This document shows, one piece after another, positions 41,137 through 51,001 of a DNA stretch of 64,000 nt; the first letter of the stretch is position 1, and every line of letters starts with the position of its first letter. The stretch is from Leptospiraceae bacterium (GTDB lineage Bacteria > Spirochaetota > Leptospiria > Leptospirales > Leptonemataceae), in contig BPKM01000006.1 in NCBI GenBank assembly GCA_026005135.1, forward strand, positions 62,001 to 126,000. The letters are read 5' to 3'. The translations under genes and the position numbers were made by a program. Below the pieces are notes generated by a model, which saw only the letters and a list, made by a program, of their open reading frames with translations, was not told the origin of the DNA and made no database searches.

Positions 41137-41796
41137 ATGCATAGAGATTTCTGGTTAGAACGATGGAAAAAAAAAGAAATTGGTTTTCATCAGGAAAATT
41201 ATAATGAATATTTAATTCAATATGGAGAAGAATTTTTTAAATCCTGTAATTTTATATTTGTTCCTCTATGCGGTAAAACTAAGGATATTTTGTGGTTTTA
41301 TCATAATAAGAAAAAAGTAGCAGGTATTGAATTATCCGAAATTGCATGTAAGGAATTTTTTATTGAAAATCAAATCTCGTATAATTTAATCTATTATAAT
41401 GACTTTATCGTTTATGTATCTATTGATAAAAAAATTATTATAATAAATGGAGATTTCTTTCAACTTAATAAGGAACTATTTGAATATTTTGAAATTCATA
41501 TAGATGGAATTTATGATCGAGCATCGTTAATAGCATTACCTTCTGATTTAAGAAAAAAATATGTTGAGAAAATATTCGAATTGTTTGATGATAAAATAAA
41601 ATATTTTCTTATTACAATGGAATATGAACCCTTAGAAAATTCAGATAAAGAGATAGGTCCCCCTTTTTCTGTTCCTGAAAAGGAAATTAAAATTTTATTT
41701 CAAGATAAATTCAAATTAAATAAAGTTAAGGAAAAACCTATAGAAAGAAATAATGTAAAAAATTGTAAAGAAGTATTATATTTTCTGGAGAAATAA
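41137..41796 (+). CDS. TPMT-family S-methyltransferase
   Basis: 219 residues. DFWLERWKKKEIGFHQEN at the N-terminus and FVPLCGKTKDILWFYHNKKK followed by VAGIELSEIA are the classical thiopurine methyltransferase family motifs. The DRASLIALPSDLRKKYVEKI segment supports it. Bacterial members methylate chalcogen or thiol compounds (selenite, tellurite) or free sulfhydryls. SAM is the expected donor. It lies 12 bases after lpxK, with an AGGAGG RBS; two bases separate it from the next gene. Confidence 0.88.
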   Translation: MHRDFWLERWKKKEIGFHQENYNEYLIQYGEEFFKSCNFIFVPLCGKTKDILWFYHNKKKVAGIELSEIACKEFFIENQISYNLIYYNDFIVYVSIDKKIIIINGDFFQLNKELFEYFEIHIDGIYDRASLIALPSDLRKKYVEKIFELFDDKIKYFLITMEYEPLENSDKEIGPPFSVPEKEIKILFQDKFKLNKVKEKPIERNNVKNCKEVLYFLEK

Positions 41797-41797
41797 T

Positions 41798-42151
41798 ATG
41801 GATACATTTACAATATTAATGTTAATTGTTGCTATTGTCTTAAATGCTTTAGCAAATATATTAATAAAAGCAAGTGCTATCTATTCTAATGACGAAACTA
41901 TAATAGGTTTAATTACAAATCCATGGTTAATAAGTGGACTGATTTCATTTGGATTAGCATTTGTTTTTTATCGATATGTTTTATCAAAAGGATTACCATT
42001 AAGTATTGCTTATCCTTTAATGACAACAACAGGATTTGCCATAGTCATTATTGCTTCTCGAATTTTTTTTAATGAAAGATTGGTTTTGATACAATGGCTT
42101 GGAATTGGTTTTATTGTATTAGGAATCTGGTTAATTGCTTCTAAAATATAG
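41798..42151 (+). CDS. Small multidrug-resistance/EamA-like membrane protein
   Basis: 117 residues with four hydrophobic helices. The middle motif GLPLSIAYPLMTTTGFAIVI and the LNALANILIKAS start belong to the EmrE-like (SMR) side of the DMT superfamily. Substrates are uncertain; some relatives are lipid A sugar carriers (ArnE/F-type). Neighbouring lpxK would fit a lipid carrier role, but that is inference. Its TAG ends one base before the convergent lipoprotein stop. Confidence 0.75.
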   Translation: MDTFTILMLIVAIVLNALANILIKASAIYSNDETIIGLITNPWLISGLISFGLAFVFYRYVLSKGLPLSIAYPLMTTTGFAIVIIASRIFFNERLVLIQWLGIGFIVLGIWLIASKI

Positions 42152-42152
42152 G

Positions 42153-42710
42153 TTAAAGTTTTTCCCATATAGTTATTTCTTTTCCAATTTGCCAGAATAA
42201 AAAATAATATTTTTTTTCCTCGTAATAGTATTTATTTTTAATGCCTCTAACATAGTATAAACTAATTGGAAGAGTTTGATTTTCTAAGGGTTCCTGATCA
42301 TAAGTAATTAATATAAATCCACCACCTCGAATTTTATTATAATCAGAAAAAAGATAATTTGTAAAATTAGAATAATTCTTACAGTTTGATAAGTAATTTA
42401 AAGATACATTATATGGGTTATGATATTCGTAAAAAAAACAATATTCTTTATTTCTTTTTTTTTCTTTAATATTATAATTTTCTATACATTGTATATGTTG
42501 TGCATCAATATTTTTACAGGTTTTAATTGCATTAGTGGAAACTGTTAATTCATTATATCGATTAAAAAAAAATTTAATTCCTTTGTATGTACCAGGAATT
42601 TCATTTTCTATTATAAACATAGAATCATTATAAATATTTATAGGTGGAAAAAATGAGCAATGATTCAAAAAAAATAATAAAAAAAACAATCTAACTATAA
42701 GTCGTTTCAT
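42153..42710 (-). CDS. Hypothetical lipoprotein, 185 aa
   Basis: From the ATG at 42710 the protein begins MKRLIVRLFFLLFFLNHCSF, a lipoprotein signal with Cys18. An in-frame upstream start at 42755 is less likely because it would bury the signal. The rest is Asn/Tyr-rich with several cysteines (about residues 62-105). I do not recognise the family. It is convergent with and almost touches the SMR gene, and diverges from the GGDEF-EAL gene. Confidence 0.6.
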   Translation of the reverse strand: MKRLIVRLFFLLFFLNHCSFFPPINIYNDSMFIIENEIPGTYKGIKFFFNRYNELTVSTNAIKTCKNIDAQHIQCIENYNIKEKKRNKEYCFFYEYHNPYNVSLNYLSNCKNYSNFTNYLFSDYNKIRGGGFILITYDQEPLENQTLPISLYYVRGIKNKYYYEEKKYYFLFWQIGKEITIWEKL

Positions 42711-42790
42711 AATAATATAAAAAGAATAAAAATTAATGATATAAAATAACGTCAAATTAAATTAAGTTTATTATATTTATAAAAATATGA

Positions 42791-42819
42791 TTGATAAATC
42801 AGACATAAATTTTTATAAT
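42791..42819 (+). promoter_or_regulatory. Promoter of the GGDEF-EAL gene
   Basis: TTGATA is separated by 17 bases from a perfect TATAAT. The expected start of transcription (about 42826) lies only about 5 bases before the ATG, so the message would be nearly leaderless. Confidence 0.75.
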
Positions 42820-42830
42820 TCATTTAAGAG

Positions 42831-44963
42831 ATGGAACGTCTTTTTCGTATTTTAATTAATTATAAAATAAAATATCTTATACCTGTACTTTTACTAATTG
42901 GAATGTTTATAACATCACTTGGAATTATTTTTACTATATATTTTATTGTTGATAATACAATAGATCGTCAGATAACTAATGGAATAATTTATCATCGTAA
43001 TTTAATTTTATATATATTAAATAAAAATACCAAAATAATAAATGGAAATCAACAACTACAAAAAGAACTTTTTTATAATGATTTACTTTTTCATTCGAAT
43101 AATCTATATCATATATTTATCATAAATAAAGAAAATAGTAATATAGTTTTTTCGAATTATAAAGTTTTTCAAAATAGAAATTTTCATCAAATTTTAGAAA
43201 GATATAAAGATTCTTTAGCTTTCGAATGGAATGATATTTTAAATGCAAAGTCCTATATTGAAAAGAATAAAAAGAAAAAAATATACAAAAAAAATAACTA
43301 TTATTTTTATATTGAAGAATTAAATCAAGATTATTGGTTAATAATTATATATGCTTTTAATTGGTTTGATATATTTAATATAAAAAATATTACCATATTA
43401 ATTATAGTTTTTATTGTATTAATTTTTTTACCTTTCTGGTTTTTCTTTTATTTTTATAAACAATTTTACGAAACAAGAATTGAATATCTATTAAATGCAG
43501 TAGAAAAAATTTCGGAAGGCGATTTAAGTAGTATGGTACCTGTAATTGGTAATGATGAAATAACTCAAATTTCCAGTTTTGTTAATAGAATGAAAGACCA
43601 ATTAAAAGAAATCATTTTCGAAGATTCATTAACTAAGGTATTGAACCGTAAAGGGTTTGAATTTTATAGTAGTAAATTATTGACTTTGAATAAAGAATGT
43701 GCCATATTTTTTATGGATTTAGATGGTTTTAAATATGTGAATGAAACATATGGTCATGATATTGGTGATAAAGCATTACAAATTGTAGCGAAACGTTTAA
43801 AACAATTATGTCAAGCAAACCTTTTAAATGCAAAAATGATCTTAGGTAGAATAGGTGGAGATGAATTTGCATTATTAATCGATCTAACAAATTTAAAAGA
43901 AGCATATTTAGATATACAAATATTTGCCTTAAAAATTATTGAAGATATTTCTCAAAAATACGAAGTACAGAATATTACTTTTAATTTAGGAATAAGTATT
44001 GGAATTGCTATATATCCTGAACACGGAAAAAATTTAAATGAATTATTAACAAATGCTGATCTGGCAATGTATCAGGTTAAATATTCAACAAAAAATTCCT
44101 ATTACTTTTTCGATAGCAAGTTAAAATCTTTTTATGAACAAAAAAATCAATTAAGAAATGAATTAATAACAATTTTTAGAAATCATCAAATTCAAGATCA
44201 TTTTTATTTAGTATATCAACCTATATATAATCTAAAACTTAAAAAAATAAACCATATTGAAGTTTTATTAAGATTTCAACATCCTTTATTAAAATCCTAT
44301 CCTGCTGATTTTATTCCCTTATTAGAGGAATTAAATTATATTTCCATTATTGGAAATTATATAATAAAAAAGTCTATAGAAGATTTAATAGATATACAAA
44401 ATCGTCTAAATGAAAAAATAAATATTAGTATTAATATTTCTCCTAAACAAATTATAGATAAAAATTTTTATAAAGATATTATGTTACTTTATAATACTTA
44501 TTCTAAATATAATATTAAAACAAATCAGATTATTTTAGAAATAACAGAAAATATTTTAATAGATAATCCTGCAAAAGTATTAAGAGTTATAAATAGTTTA
44601 CATGATATTGGTTTTAGTTTTGCTATTGATGATTTTGGAACAGGTTTTTCTTCTTTAAGTTATTTAAAAGAATTACCTGTTAAATATATAAAAATAGATA
44701 AAAAATTTACTGAAGATCTTGTTTTAAATCCTAAAACAGAATTAATTGTGCGTTCAATTATTAATCTTGCCCATTTACTTGGTTACAATACCATTATTGA
44801 AGGAATAGAAGATTATATTACATTAAAAAAAGTTATTGAACTTAAAGGTGATTATGTGCAAGGTTATTATTTAACTCCACCTTTACCAAAAGAAGAATTA
44901 ATAAATTTTTTAGAGAAGCCAGAAAACTATCAATTAGATAATATATTTTTAGAAAATCATTAA
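42831..44963 (+). CDS. Membrane-bound GGDEF-EAL c-di-GMP enzyme
   Basis: 710 residues. A transmembrane helix at about 15-40 and another at about 187-207 enclose a periplasmic sensor region. A HAMP domain (about 205-265) follows. The GGDEF domain has intact RIGGDEFALLI near residue 346 and AIYPEHGKNLNELLTNADLA. The EAL domain (about 450-695) has EVLLRF in place of the EAL triad, INISPKQI, ILEITEN, AIDDFGTGFSS and KIDKKF. Metal-binding residues look mostly preserved, so either diguanylate cyclase or phosphodiesterase activity is possible. It has its own promoter. Confidence 0.92.
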   Translation: MERLFRILINYKIKYLIPVLLLIGMFITSLGIIFTIYFIVDNTIDRQITNGIIYHRNLILYILNKNTKIINGNQQLQKELFYNDLLFHSNNLYHIFIINKENSNIVFSNYKVFQNRNFHQILERYKDSLAFEWNDILNAKSYIEKNKKKKIYKKNNYYFYIEELNQDYWLIIIYAFNWFDIFNIKNITILIIVFIVLIFLPFWFFFYFYKQFYETRIEYLLNAVEKISEGDLSSMVPVIGNDEITQISSFVNRMKDQLKEIIFEDSLTKVLNRKGFEFYSSKLLTLNKECAIFFMDLDGFKYVNETYGHDIGDKALQIVAKRLKQLCQANLLNAKMILGRIGGDEFALLIDLTNLKEAYLDIQIFALKIIEDISQKYEVQNITFNLGISIGIAIYPEHGKNLNELLTNADLAMYQVKYSTKNSYYFFDSKLKSFYEQKNQLRNELITIFRNHQIQDHFYLVYQPIYNLKLKKINHIEVLLRFQHPLLKSYPADFIPLLEELNYISIIGNYIIKKSIEDLIDIQNRLNEKINISINISPKQIIDKNFYKDIMLLYNTYSKYNIKTNQIILEITENILIDNPAKVLRVINSLHDIGFSFAIDDFGTGFSSLSYLKELPVKYIKIDKKFTEDLVLNPKTELIVRSIINLAHLLGYNTIIEGIEDYITLKKVIELKGDYVQGYYLTPPLPKEELINFLEKPENYQLDNIFLENH

Positions 44964-45018
44964 ATTATATTTTCAAAAAATAAATGTCGTTTTGTAAAAT
45001 AAAAATTTATTGGATAAT

Positions 45019-46209
45019 ATGATAGTTCTAAAAGAAAAAGATTTTAAAGTTCCCCTAAAAATCTGGACTAATTTAGAAGATATAGAAGAAGAAGCTCGTA
45101 AACAATTATATAATATTGCTCGTTTGCCATGGGTATTTCATCATGTTAGTGTAATGCCAGATGTACATTTTGGTAAAGGAGCAACTGTAGGTTCTGTAAT
45201 TGCTACTAAAAATGCTATTAGTCCAGCAGCTGTTGGTGTAGATATTGGTTGTGGTATGGCTGCTGTAAAAACAAATTTAAAAGCGAAAGATTTACCAGAT
45301 TCTTTAAGAGAAATACGATTAGCATTAGAAGAAGCAATACCTGTTGGTTTTAATGAACATAAAAAAGCAGTGTATTATAAATATTTACCAAAAGAATTAT
45401 TACAGGAAGCATCTGAATTATTTCGAAATTTTTATCGTTTAACAGAAAAAGTTCATTCTTTAAAAAGCAAGGCAGAAAAACAATTAGGAACCTTAGGTGG
45501 TGGTAATCATTTTATTGAATTATGTCTCGATACAGAAGAAAATGTGTGGTTAATGCTTCATTCAGGTTCACGAAATATAGGCAATGAATTAGCAAAGTAT
45601 CATATAGAAAGGGCGAAAAAATTAGCACATAATAAAGATTTACCAGATCCTGATCTTGCTGTATATTTAGATGGAACAAAAGAAATGGAAGAATATAAAC
45701 ATGATTTATACTGGGCTCAAAAATATGCATTTTTAAATAGAAATGTCATGTTAGAAATTTATAAATATGTTTTACAACAATTCTTCCCTCAGTTAAAAGA
45801 AGAAGAGAAAGTTATATGTCATCATAATTATGTTGCAGAAGAATACCATTTTGGAGAAAAAGTCTATGTAACAAGAAAAGGAGCTATTCGTGCAGGAAAG
45901 GGAGAAATGGGGATTATACCGGGGTCAATGGGAACAAAAAGTTATATTGTTAGAGGATTAGGAAATCCAGAATCTTACGAAAGTGCATCTCATGGCGCAG
46001 GTAGAAGAATGAGTCGAAATAAGGCAAAGAAAACTTTTACAGAAAAGGATTTAATAGAACAAACCAGAGGAGTAGAATGTCGAAAAGATAAAGGTGTTTT
46101 AGATGAAATTCCAGCGGCTTATAAAGATATTGATCTGGTAATGGAGCAACAAAAAGATTTAGTGGAAATTGTTTATGTATTAAAACAAATTTTATGTGTT
46201 AAAGGTTAA
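45019..46209 (+). CDS. rtcB: RNA ligase RtcB
   Basis: 396 residues from the ATG at 45019, the short bacterial type. Motifs in order: MPDVHFGKGATVGSV, DIGCGMAAV with the metal-binding Cys, GTLGGGNHFIEL, HSGSRNIG, CHHNYV and the guanylylated-His region ASHGAGRRMSRNKA. RtcB joins 2',3'-cyclic phosphate and 5'-OH RNA ends using GTP and Mn2+. No archease gene is adjacent. Its stop directly abuts the pdxH stop. Confidence 0.95.
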   Translation: MIVLKEKDFKVPLKIWTNLEDIEEEARKQLYNIARLPWVFHHVSVMPDVHFGKGATVGSVIATKNAISPAAVGVDIGCGMAAVKTNLKAKDLPDSLREIRLALEEAIPVGFNEHKKAVYYKYLPKELLQEASELFRNFYRLTEKVHSLKSKAEKQLGTLGGGNHFIELCLDTEENVWLMLHSGSRNIGNELAKYHIERAKKLAHNKDLPDPDLAVYLDGTKEMEEYKHDLYWAQKYAFLNRNVMLEIYKYVLQQFFPQLKEEEKVICHHNYVAEEYHFGEKVYVTRKGAIRAGKGEMGIIPGSMGTKSYIVRGLGNPESYESASHGAGRRMSRNKAKKTFTEKDLIEQTRGVECRKDKGVLDEIPAAYKDIDLVMEQQKDLVEIVYVLKQILCVKG

Positions 46210-46863
46210 TCAAGGATAGAGACGATAACGTTTCCATTCCTCAATAGAAGTAGATTCTCTTATATATAGTAATCGATCATGGAAACGGGCTGGACGACCT
46301 TGCCAGAATTCAAATTTTAAAGGAATTAAAATATAACCACCCCAACTCTCGGGTTTAGGAACAGGTTTATTTTTAAATTCTTCTAATAATTGATGGAATT
46401 TTTTTTCTACTTCGTCTCTATTCTCTATAATTTCACTTTGCTTAGATAAATAGGCAGCAACCTGACTTTCAAATGGTCTTTGTTGAAAATATTCAATTGC
46501 TTCTTGTTCGGATAATTTTTCTACAATGCCGAAAATTCTAACCTGACGAACCATTTTATGCCAGAAAAAGACAATTGTAGCCTTTGGATTTTGTGCTAAA
46601 TCTTTTCCTTTTTTGCTATGATAATTTGTATAAAAAATAAAACCCTTTTCATTTACTTCTTTTAGTAACATTATTCTTGCATCTGGATTATGATTTTCAT
46701 CAACAGTTGCAAGTGTCATAGCATTTGGATCTATTTCTTCTTTTAATGCTTGCTCAAACCATTTCTGGAATAATTCAAAAGGATTACTCCCTGCTTCTTC
46801 TTCCAATAATCTGGGACCTTCGTATTCTCGTCGGATTGATTTTAGATCTAATTTCTTATCCAT
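46210..46863 (-). CDS. pdxH: Pyridoxamine 5'-phosphate oxidase
   Basis: 217 residues. It has PNAMTLATVDENHNPDARIM, GFIFYTNYHSKKGKDLAQNP, ATIVFFWHKMVRQVRI, SWGGYILIPLKFEFWQGRPA and the C-terminal FHDRLLYI. These are the FMN-binding and active-site segments of PdxH, which makes pyridoxal 5'-phosphate. Full length. It lies 47 bases after the divergent-oriented patatin gene on the same strand and probably follows it in one transcript. Confidence 0.95.
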   Translation of the reverse strand: MDKKLDLKSIRREYEGPRLLEEEAGSNPFELFQKWFEQALKEEIDPNAMTLATVDENHNPDARIMLLKEVNEKGFIFYTNYHSKKGKDLAQNPKATIVFFWHKMVRQVRIFGIVEKLSEQEAIEYFQQRPFESQVAAYLSKQSEIIENRDEVEKKFHQLLEEFKNKPVPKPESWGGYILIPLKFEFWQGRPARFHDRLLYIRESTSIEEWKRYRLYP

Positions 46864-46895
46864 AAGTATGGAATATCAATATAAATTAGAATTTT

Positions 46896-48848
46896 CTAAT
46901 TATCAAGAAATATTTCTCTTATTTGGGGTAGTTTATTTAATGCTTCTTCTTTTCCTTTTTCGATAATTTGTTCTCGTAAATGAAAATCAAATAAACCAAA
47001 CTCAGTTATATCTGGATTTAAAATAAAATTAAAAAATTGTAATTGGAATTTTAATAATTCTCTACCCTGTATTGCAATGGAACGGTTAATTATATTTAGA
47101 ATTGGTGGTAAAGAATAATATTCATAAATTCCTTTAAGACCTTTTTCTTTTTCTATTTGTGATGAAATAGGATCTACAAGAGGTGTAACGTTAATTCCCA
47201 TAATTTTATGATATCCTTTATGTTTTAAAACTTCACCGGGTAAATTATTTAATACACTTCCGTCTACCAATACATATTCTCCATATTTAATGGGAGGATA
47301 AACACCAGGAAGGCTAACACTACAACGTAAAGCAAAATCAATAAATCCTCGATCAAATACAATCATTTTACCAGTTGTAAGATCTGTTGCAGTACAATAA
47401 AATGGAATTTCTAATTCTTCTATTCTCATATCTTCAAAAACATTATCTAATAAATGATTTAATTTATTTCCTTTAAAGAAACTTACAGTAGGAATATTTT
47501 TATCAAGAATAGCATCACTCTTAGGCAAATATTTTTCTACCATTTTCCTTATTTCTAAAGAAGAGAGTCCCATAGAATATAAAGCACCAATTACTGCTCC
47601 CATAGAAGAGCCAACAACAGCATCGAATTCAATTCCTTCAGATTCAAAAATTTCTATACATCCAATATGTGCAAGTGCTCTTGCTCCACCACCACCTAAG
47701 GTTAATCCTCGGGAACGGTTTAGTAAAACACGTACAAATCTTCTTAAACTTCTATCTTCTTGAGGTTCTAAATCTTCTTCAATAAATGTTTTAAGATAAT
47801 AAATATTTTCTTTATCTGCTTCTTCGAAAGGAGTTTTTTCTTTAATAGATTTTTCGTAAATAAATAGGATTTTATTCTGTTGGTCTAAATATTTTTGTTT
47901 ATTAAATTGTTCTAAATAAAGTTCTTTTATGGCAATACTTGTTATTCCATATCTTTGAAAAAATAAAATATGATTACATATTCTTAAAAAGACCTGACTA
48001 ATCATATAGTCTAAACTTGGAACTTCTATAAATATGATAGAGAAATAACGTCTTAAACAGGAGAGAAAATCAATTAATTTATGTTCATTAAATTCTTCTT
48101 TTAATAAAGATATTCCATTCAAAAAATATACCTTATTTTCTTTATTTAATTCTTCGCAATAATCTATCAATTCATCTTCTGAATTTTTATATAATTTATT
48201 AAATAATTGTAAATTTTCTTCATCATTTTCCCAGCCCTTCTGGAAGTAAATTACTATAACAGATTCTTGTATTTCTTTATTTGTAGAATAAGCAAGTGTA
48301 CGAATCATTTTAAAATTTCTTTCTGGTATATCTGGGTATAAACAACTTACAATTTTTCCTATATGAGTTTCTATATTACCTATTCTTTGCCTAAATCGAG
48401 AAGAAAGTAGTTTTATTGTTTTAATTGCAAGATTGTGATCAGCTTCTAAAAGTTCTAAAAAAATTTGACCGGGTATATGAGCTATTTTACATTTTGTTAA
48501 GCAAATTGCTGTTGAAGAATGTGTTTCTCCAGCTAAAAAACTTACTTCTCCAAATATACTTCCTTTGCCATGTATTGATAATAGACTTTTAGGATCATTT
48601 AAAAAAAATCTGGAGTTTATCTTATTTTGGTCAGATTCTTGATTATTAATATTAGAAAAGAAAATACCAACTTCTCCAGAAAGAACTATGTATACATATT
48701 CTGCTGGTTGTCTTTTTTCGTAAATAATAGAATTCTTAGGAAAGTCTTTAATAAAAATATAGCTTAATAATTTCTGGATTTTTTTACTGGAAAAATTTAA
48801 TGTTTCAAAAAGAGGACTTTTTTTCATTATGTTTATGAGTTCTTTCAT
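46896..48848 (-). CDS. cNMP-binding patatin-like phospholipase
   Basis: About 650 residues from the ATG at 48848; a TTG at 48899 would extend it by 17 but directly abut purF. The N-terminal cyclic-nucleotide-type domain (about 20-130) has YVYIVLSGEVGIFF and GSIFGEVSFLAGE. A long middle region (to about 380) is not recognised but resembles the NTE-like linker. The patatin domain has the oxyanion loop GGGGARALAHIG, nucleophile GSSMGAVIGAL and catalytic Asp in LVDGSVLNNLP (DGS in place of the common DGG). It is probably a membrane-associated lysophospholipase/esterase. Confidence 0.9.
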   Translation of the reverse strand: MKELINIMKKSPLFETLNFSSKKIQKLLSYIFIKDFPKNSIIYEKRQPAEYVYIVLSGEVGIFFSNINNQESDQNKINSRFFLNDPKSLLSIHGKGSIFGEVSFLAGETHSSTAICLTKCKIAHIPGQIFLELLEADHNLAIKTIKLLSSRFRQRIGNIETHIGKIVSCLYPDIPERNFKMIRTLAYSTNKEIQESVIVIYFQKGWENDEENLQLFNKLYKNSEDELIDYCEELNKENKVYFLNGISLLKEEFNEHKLIDFLSCLRRYFSIIFIEVPSLDYMISQVFLRICNHILFFQRYGITSIAIKELYLEQFNKQKYLDQQNKILFIYEKSIKEKTPFEEADKENIYYLKTFIEEDLEPQEDRSLRRFVRVLLNRSRGLTLGGGGARALAHIGCIEIFESEGIEFDAVVGSSMGAVIGALYSMGLSSLEIRKMVEKYLPKSDAILDKNIPTVSFFKGNKLNHLLDNVFEDMRIEELEIPFYCTATDLTTGKMIVFDRGFIDFALRCSVSLPGVYPPIKYGEYVLVDGSVLNNLPGEVLKHKGYHKIMGINVTPLVDPISSQIEKEKGLKGIYEYYSLPPILNIINRSIAIQGRELLKFQLQFFNFILNPDITEFGLFDFHLREQIIEKGKEEALNKLPQIREIFLDN

Positions 48849-48899
48849 ATTTCTTACTTGCTTATTTCTAAATATTGATTTTTTTGGAATTATCCACAA

Positions 48900-50396
48900 A
48901 TGAAAGTAAAATTTCCTCAGTTATTAGCAAATAAATTTTTTAATTGTAAAATTAATAATCCCTCTTATTATCCAAAAGAAGAATGTGGTATTTATGGTAT
49001 ATTTGGTGTAGAAGAAGCAGCTAACTATACTTATCTTGGTTTATATGCATTACAACATCGAGGACAGGAAAGTGCTGGAATTGTTTCTTCTGATGGAGAG
49101 CGTTTGTATCGTTATGCTGGAATGGGACAGGTAGCTCATGTATTTGATCAAGAAAAAATTAAAATGCTTCGTGGATTTGCTGCTATTGGTCATAATCGAT
49201 ATTCTACAACGGGAGCATCTTTTTTAAGAAATGCTCAACCTATTAGGGTAGAATCTCACTTAGGTAGTTTTGCTTTAGCTCATAATGGAAACATTACGAA
49301 TGCATGGGATATAAGAAAACAATTAGAAGAAAAAGGTTCAATTTTTCAGACAACTGTAGATACAGAAATTATTTTTCACTTAATGGCTAGAAGTGGTAAA
49401 AGAGAATTTTTAGATTCTTTAGTTTATGCCTTAAGAAAGGTAAAAGGTGCTTATAGTTTACTTGTCTTAAATCCTCATGAACTTTATGCTATACGGGACC
49501 CTATGGGATTTCGTCCTCTTGTGATGGGAAAGCACAAGTCTGGTGCAATTGTTTTTGCTTCTGAAACATGTGCCTTTGATATAACCGATGTGGAATATAT
49601 TCGTGATATAGAACCCGGAGAAATTGTAAGGGTTACTAAAAAAGGTGTAGAATCCTTTTTTCCATTTCCTCATACTAAAAGACAGGCATTATGTATTTTC
49701 GAAAATATATATTTTGCTCGTCCAGATTCTTATATATTTAATCGTTCAGTATATGAAGTTAGAAAAAGTTTAGGAAGATATTTAGCTATAGAACATCCAG
49801 CAGAAGCAGATGTAGTTATTGGAGTACCTGATTCATCAATTGTTGCTGCTTTAGGTTATTCTGAACAAAGTGGAATACCATTTACAACTGGATTAATCCG
49901 TTCTCATTACATAGGAAGAACATTTATAGAACCAGAACAAAAAATTCGTGATTTTGGTGCAAAAATTAAATATAATGTAGTAAAGAGTGCAGTTAAAGAC
50001 AAAAGAGTTGTTGTAGTCGATGATTCTATAATGCGTGGGACTACATCGAAAAAACTTATAAAAATGATCCGAAAAGCTGGAGCAAAAGAAATTCACTTAC
50101 GAATAAGTGCTCCTCCTACACGATTTCCTTGTTTTTATGGTATTGATATTCCAACAAGACATGAACTTATTGCATCAAGTCATACAATAGAAGAAATTCA
50201 GAAATATTTAAAAATTGAATCTCTTGGATATCTAAGCATAGAAAATGCAAGAAAAGCAATGGAAGTAAATAATAGTCCAGTCTGTCAATGGTGTGATGCT
50301 TGTTTTACTGGGAATTATCCTTTACCATTTCAGGAAGAAGAATATAATAATCAAAAAACGCTGTTTTCCGAATATATGATAGAAGAAATCCGTTAA
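48900..50396 (+). CDS. purF: Amidophosphoribosyltransferase
   Basis: 498 residues. A propeptide of about 28 residues precedes the catalytic Cys in ECGIYGIFG. The glutaminase domain has ALQHRGQESAGI and GHNRYSTTGASF. The PRTase domain has the VVVVDDSIMRGTTSKKLIKM PRPP loop. Four cysteines match the Bacillus-type 4Fe-4S set: RQALCIFENIYF, TRFPCFYG and VCQWC. This enzyme makes phosphoribosylamine, the first step of purine synthesis. No clear RBS before the ATG. Its stop abuts the convergent perR stop. Confidence 0.95.
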   Translation: MKVKFPQLLANKFFNCKINNPSYYPKEECGIYGIFGVEEAANYTYLGLYALQHRGQESAGIVSSDGERLYRYAGMGQVAHVFDQEKIKMLRGFAAIGHNRYSTTGASFLRNAQPIRVESHLGSFALAHNGNITNAWDIRKQLEEKGSIFQTTVDTEIIFHLMARSGKREFLDSLVYALRKVKGAYSLLVLNPHELYAIRDPMGFRPLVMGKHKSGAIVFASETCAFDITDVEYIRDIEPGEIVRVTKKGVESFFPFPHTKRQALCIFENIYFARPDSYIFNRSVYEVRKSLGRYLAIEHPAEADVVIGVPDSSIVAALGYSEQSGIPFTTGLIRSHYIGRTFIEPEQKIRDFGAKIKYNVVKSAVKDKRVVVVDDSIMRGTTSKKLIKMIRKAGAKEIHLRISAPPTRFPCFYGIDIPTRHELIASSHTIEEIQKYLKIESLGYLSIENARKAMEVNNSPVCQWCDACFTGNYPLPFQEEEYNNQKTLFSEYMIEEIR

Positions 50397-50921
50397 TCAA
50401 CTTTTGATTTCATTATTTTCTTGGTTATTTTTATTTGTTTTTAAACGGCCTTTAATTAAAATATTGATTTCTTCTACTTCAATATTTCCTAATTCATTTT
50501 TATCTAACTCTGGACCTGGAATTAAACAAGCAGGTATATCGTATATTTTTCCAGTATCTAAATCTAAAAAATGATGATGATTTGTTGTATTAGAATCATA
50601 ATAAATTCTATCCGAAGAGAAAATAAGTTCTTTAACAACATTTTTTTCTACGAATAATCTTAATGTATTATATACTGTTGCCTGACTAACTTTTTCATAT
50701 TCTTTATTAAGATGATTTAAGACTTCTTCAGCGGAAATATGTTGTGGTTTTTGATAGATAAAGTGTGCAATTTCTACCCTTTGACTTGTCGGATTAATCC
50801 CCTTTTCTCTTAGTAATTCTGCTATTTCTCTTTTACTTAATTTATATTTTATTTTGTTTCTTTTATGCATAATTTCTTGTAATTTTTTTTCCATTTCTTG
50901 CTTCTTCATCTTTTTTGACAT
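50397..50921 (-). CDS. PerR/Fur-family regulator lacking CxxC zinc motifs
   Basis: 174 residues from the ATG at 50921, which is preceded by AGGAG; the upstream in-frame TTG is unlikely. The DNA-binding domain has NPTSQRVEIAHFIYQKPQHI and SQATVYNTLRLFVE. The metal-sensing region is DRIYYDSNTTNHHHFLDLDT. There is only one cysteine (IPACLIPG), so the structural zinc site of classical Fur/PerR is absent. This matches what is known of the leptospiral PerR. A possible Per box lies upstream. The first ~30 residues are a basic extension. Confidence 0.87.
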   Translation of the reverse strand: MSKKMKKQEMEKKLQEIMHKRNKIKYKLSKREIAELLREKGINPTSQRVEIAHFIYQKPQHISAEEVLNHLNKEYEKVSQATVYNTLRLFVEKNVVKELIFSSDRIYYDSNTTNHHHFLDLDTGKIYDIPACLIPGPELDKNELGNIEVEEINILIKGRLKTNKNNQENNEIKS

Positions 50922-50986
50922 AACTCCTAATTTACCCAAATCTTTAATATGATCAAAAAAATTATAATTTATATATGGGCAAACAT

Positions 50987-51001
50987 TTAAAATTATTCTA
51001 A
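50987..51001. promoter_or_regulatory. Candidate Per box upstream of the perR-like gene
   Basis: TTAAAATTATTCTAA fits the general Per/Fur-type consensus NTANAANNATTNTAN on both halves. It lies about 66 bases upstream of the regulator start and in the shared gap with the divergent PP2C gene. In such AT-rich DNA chance matches are common. Confidence 0.35.
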
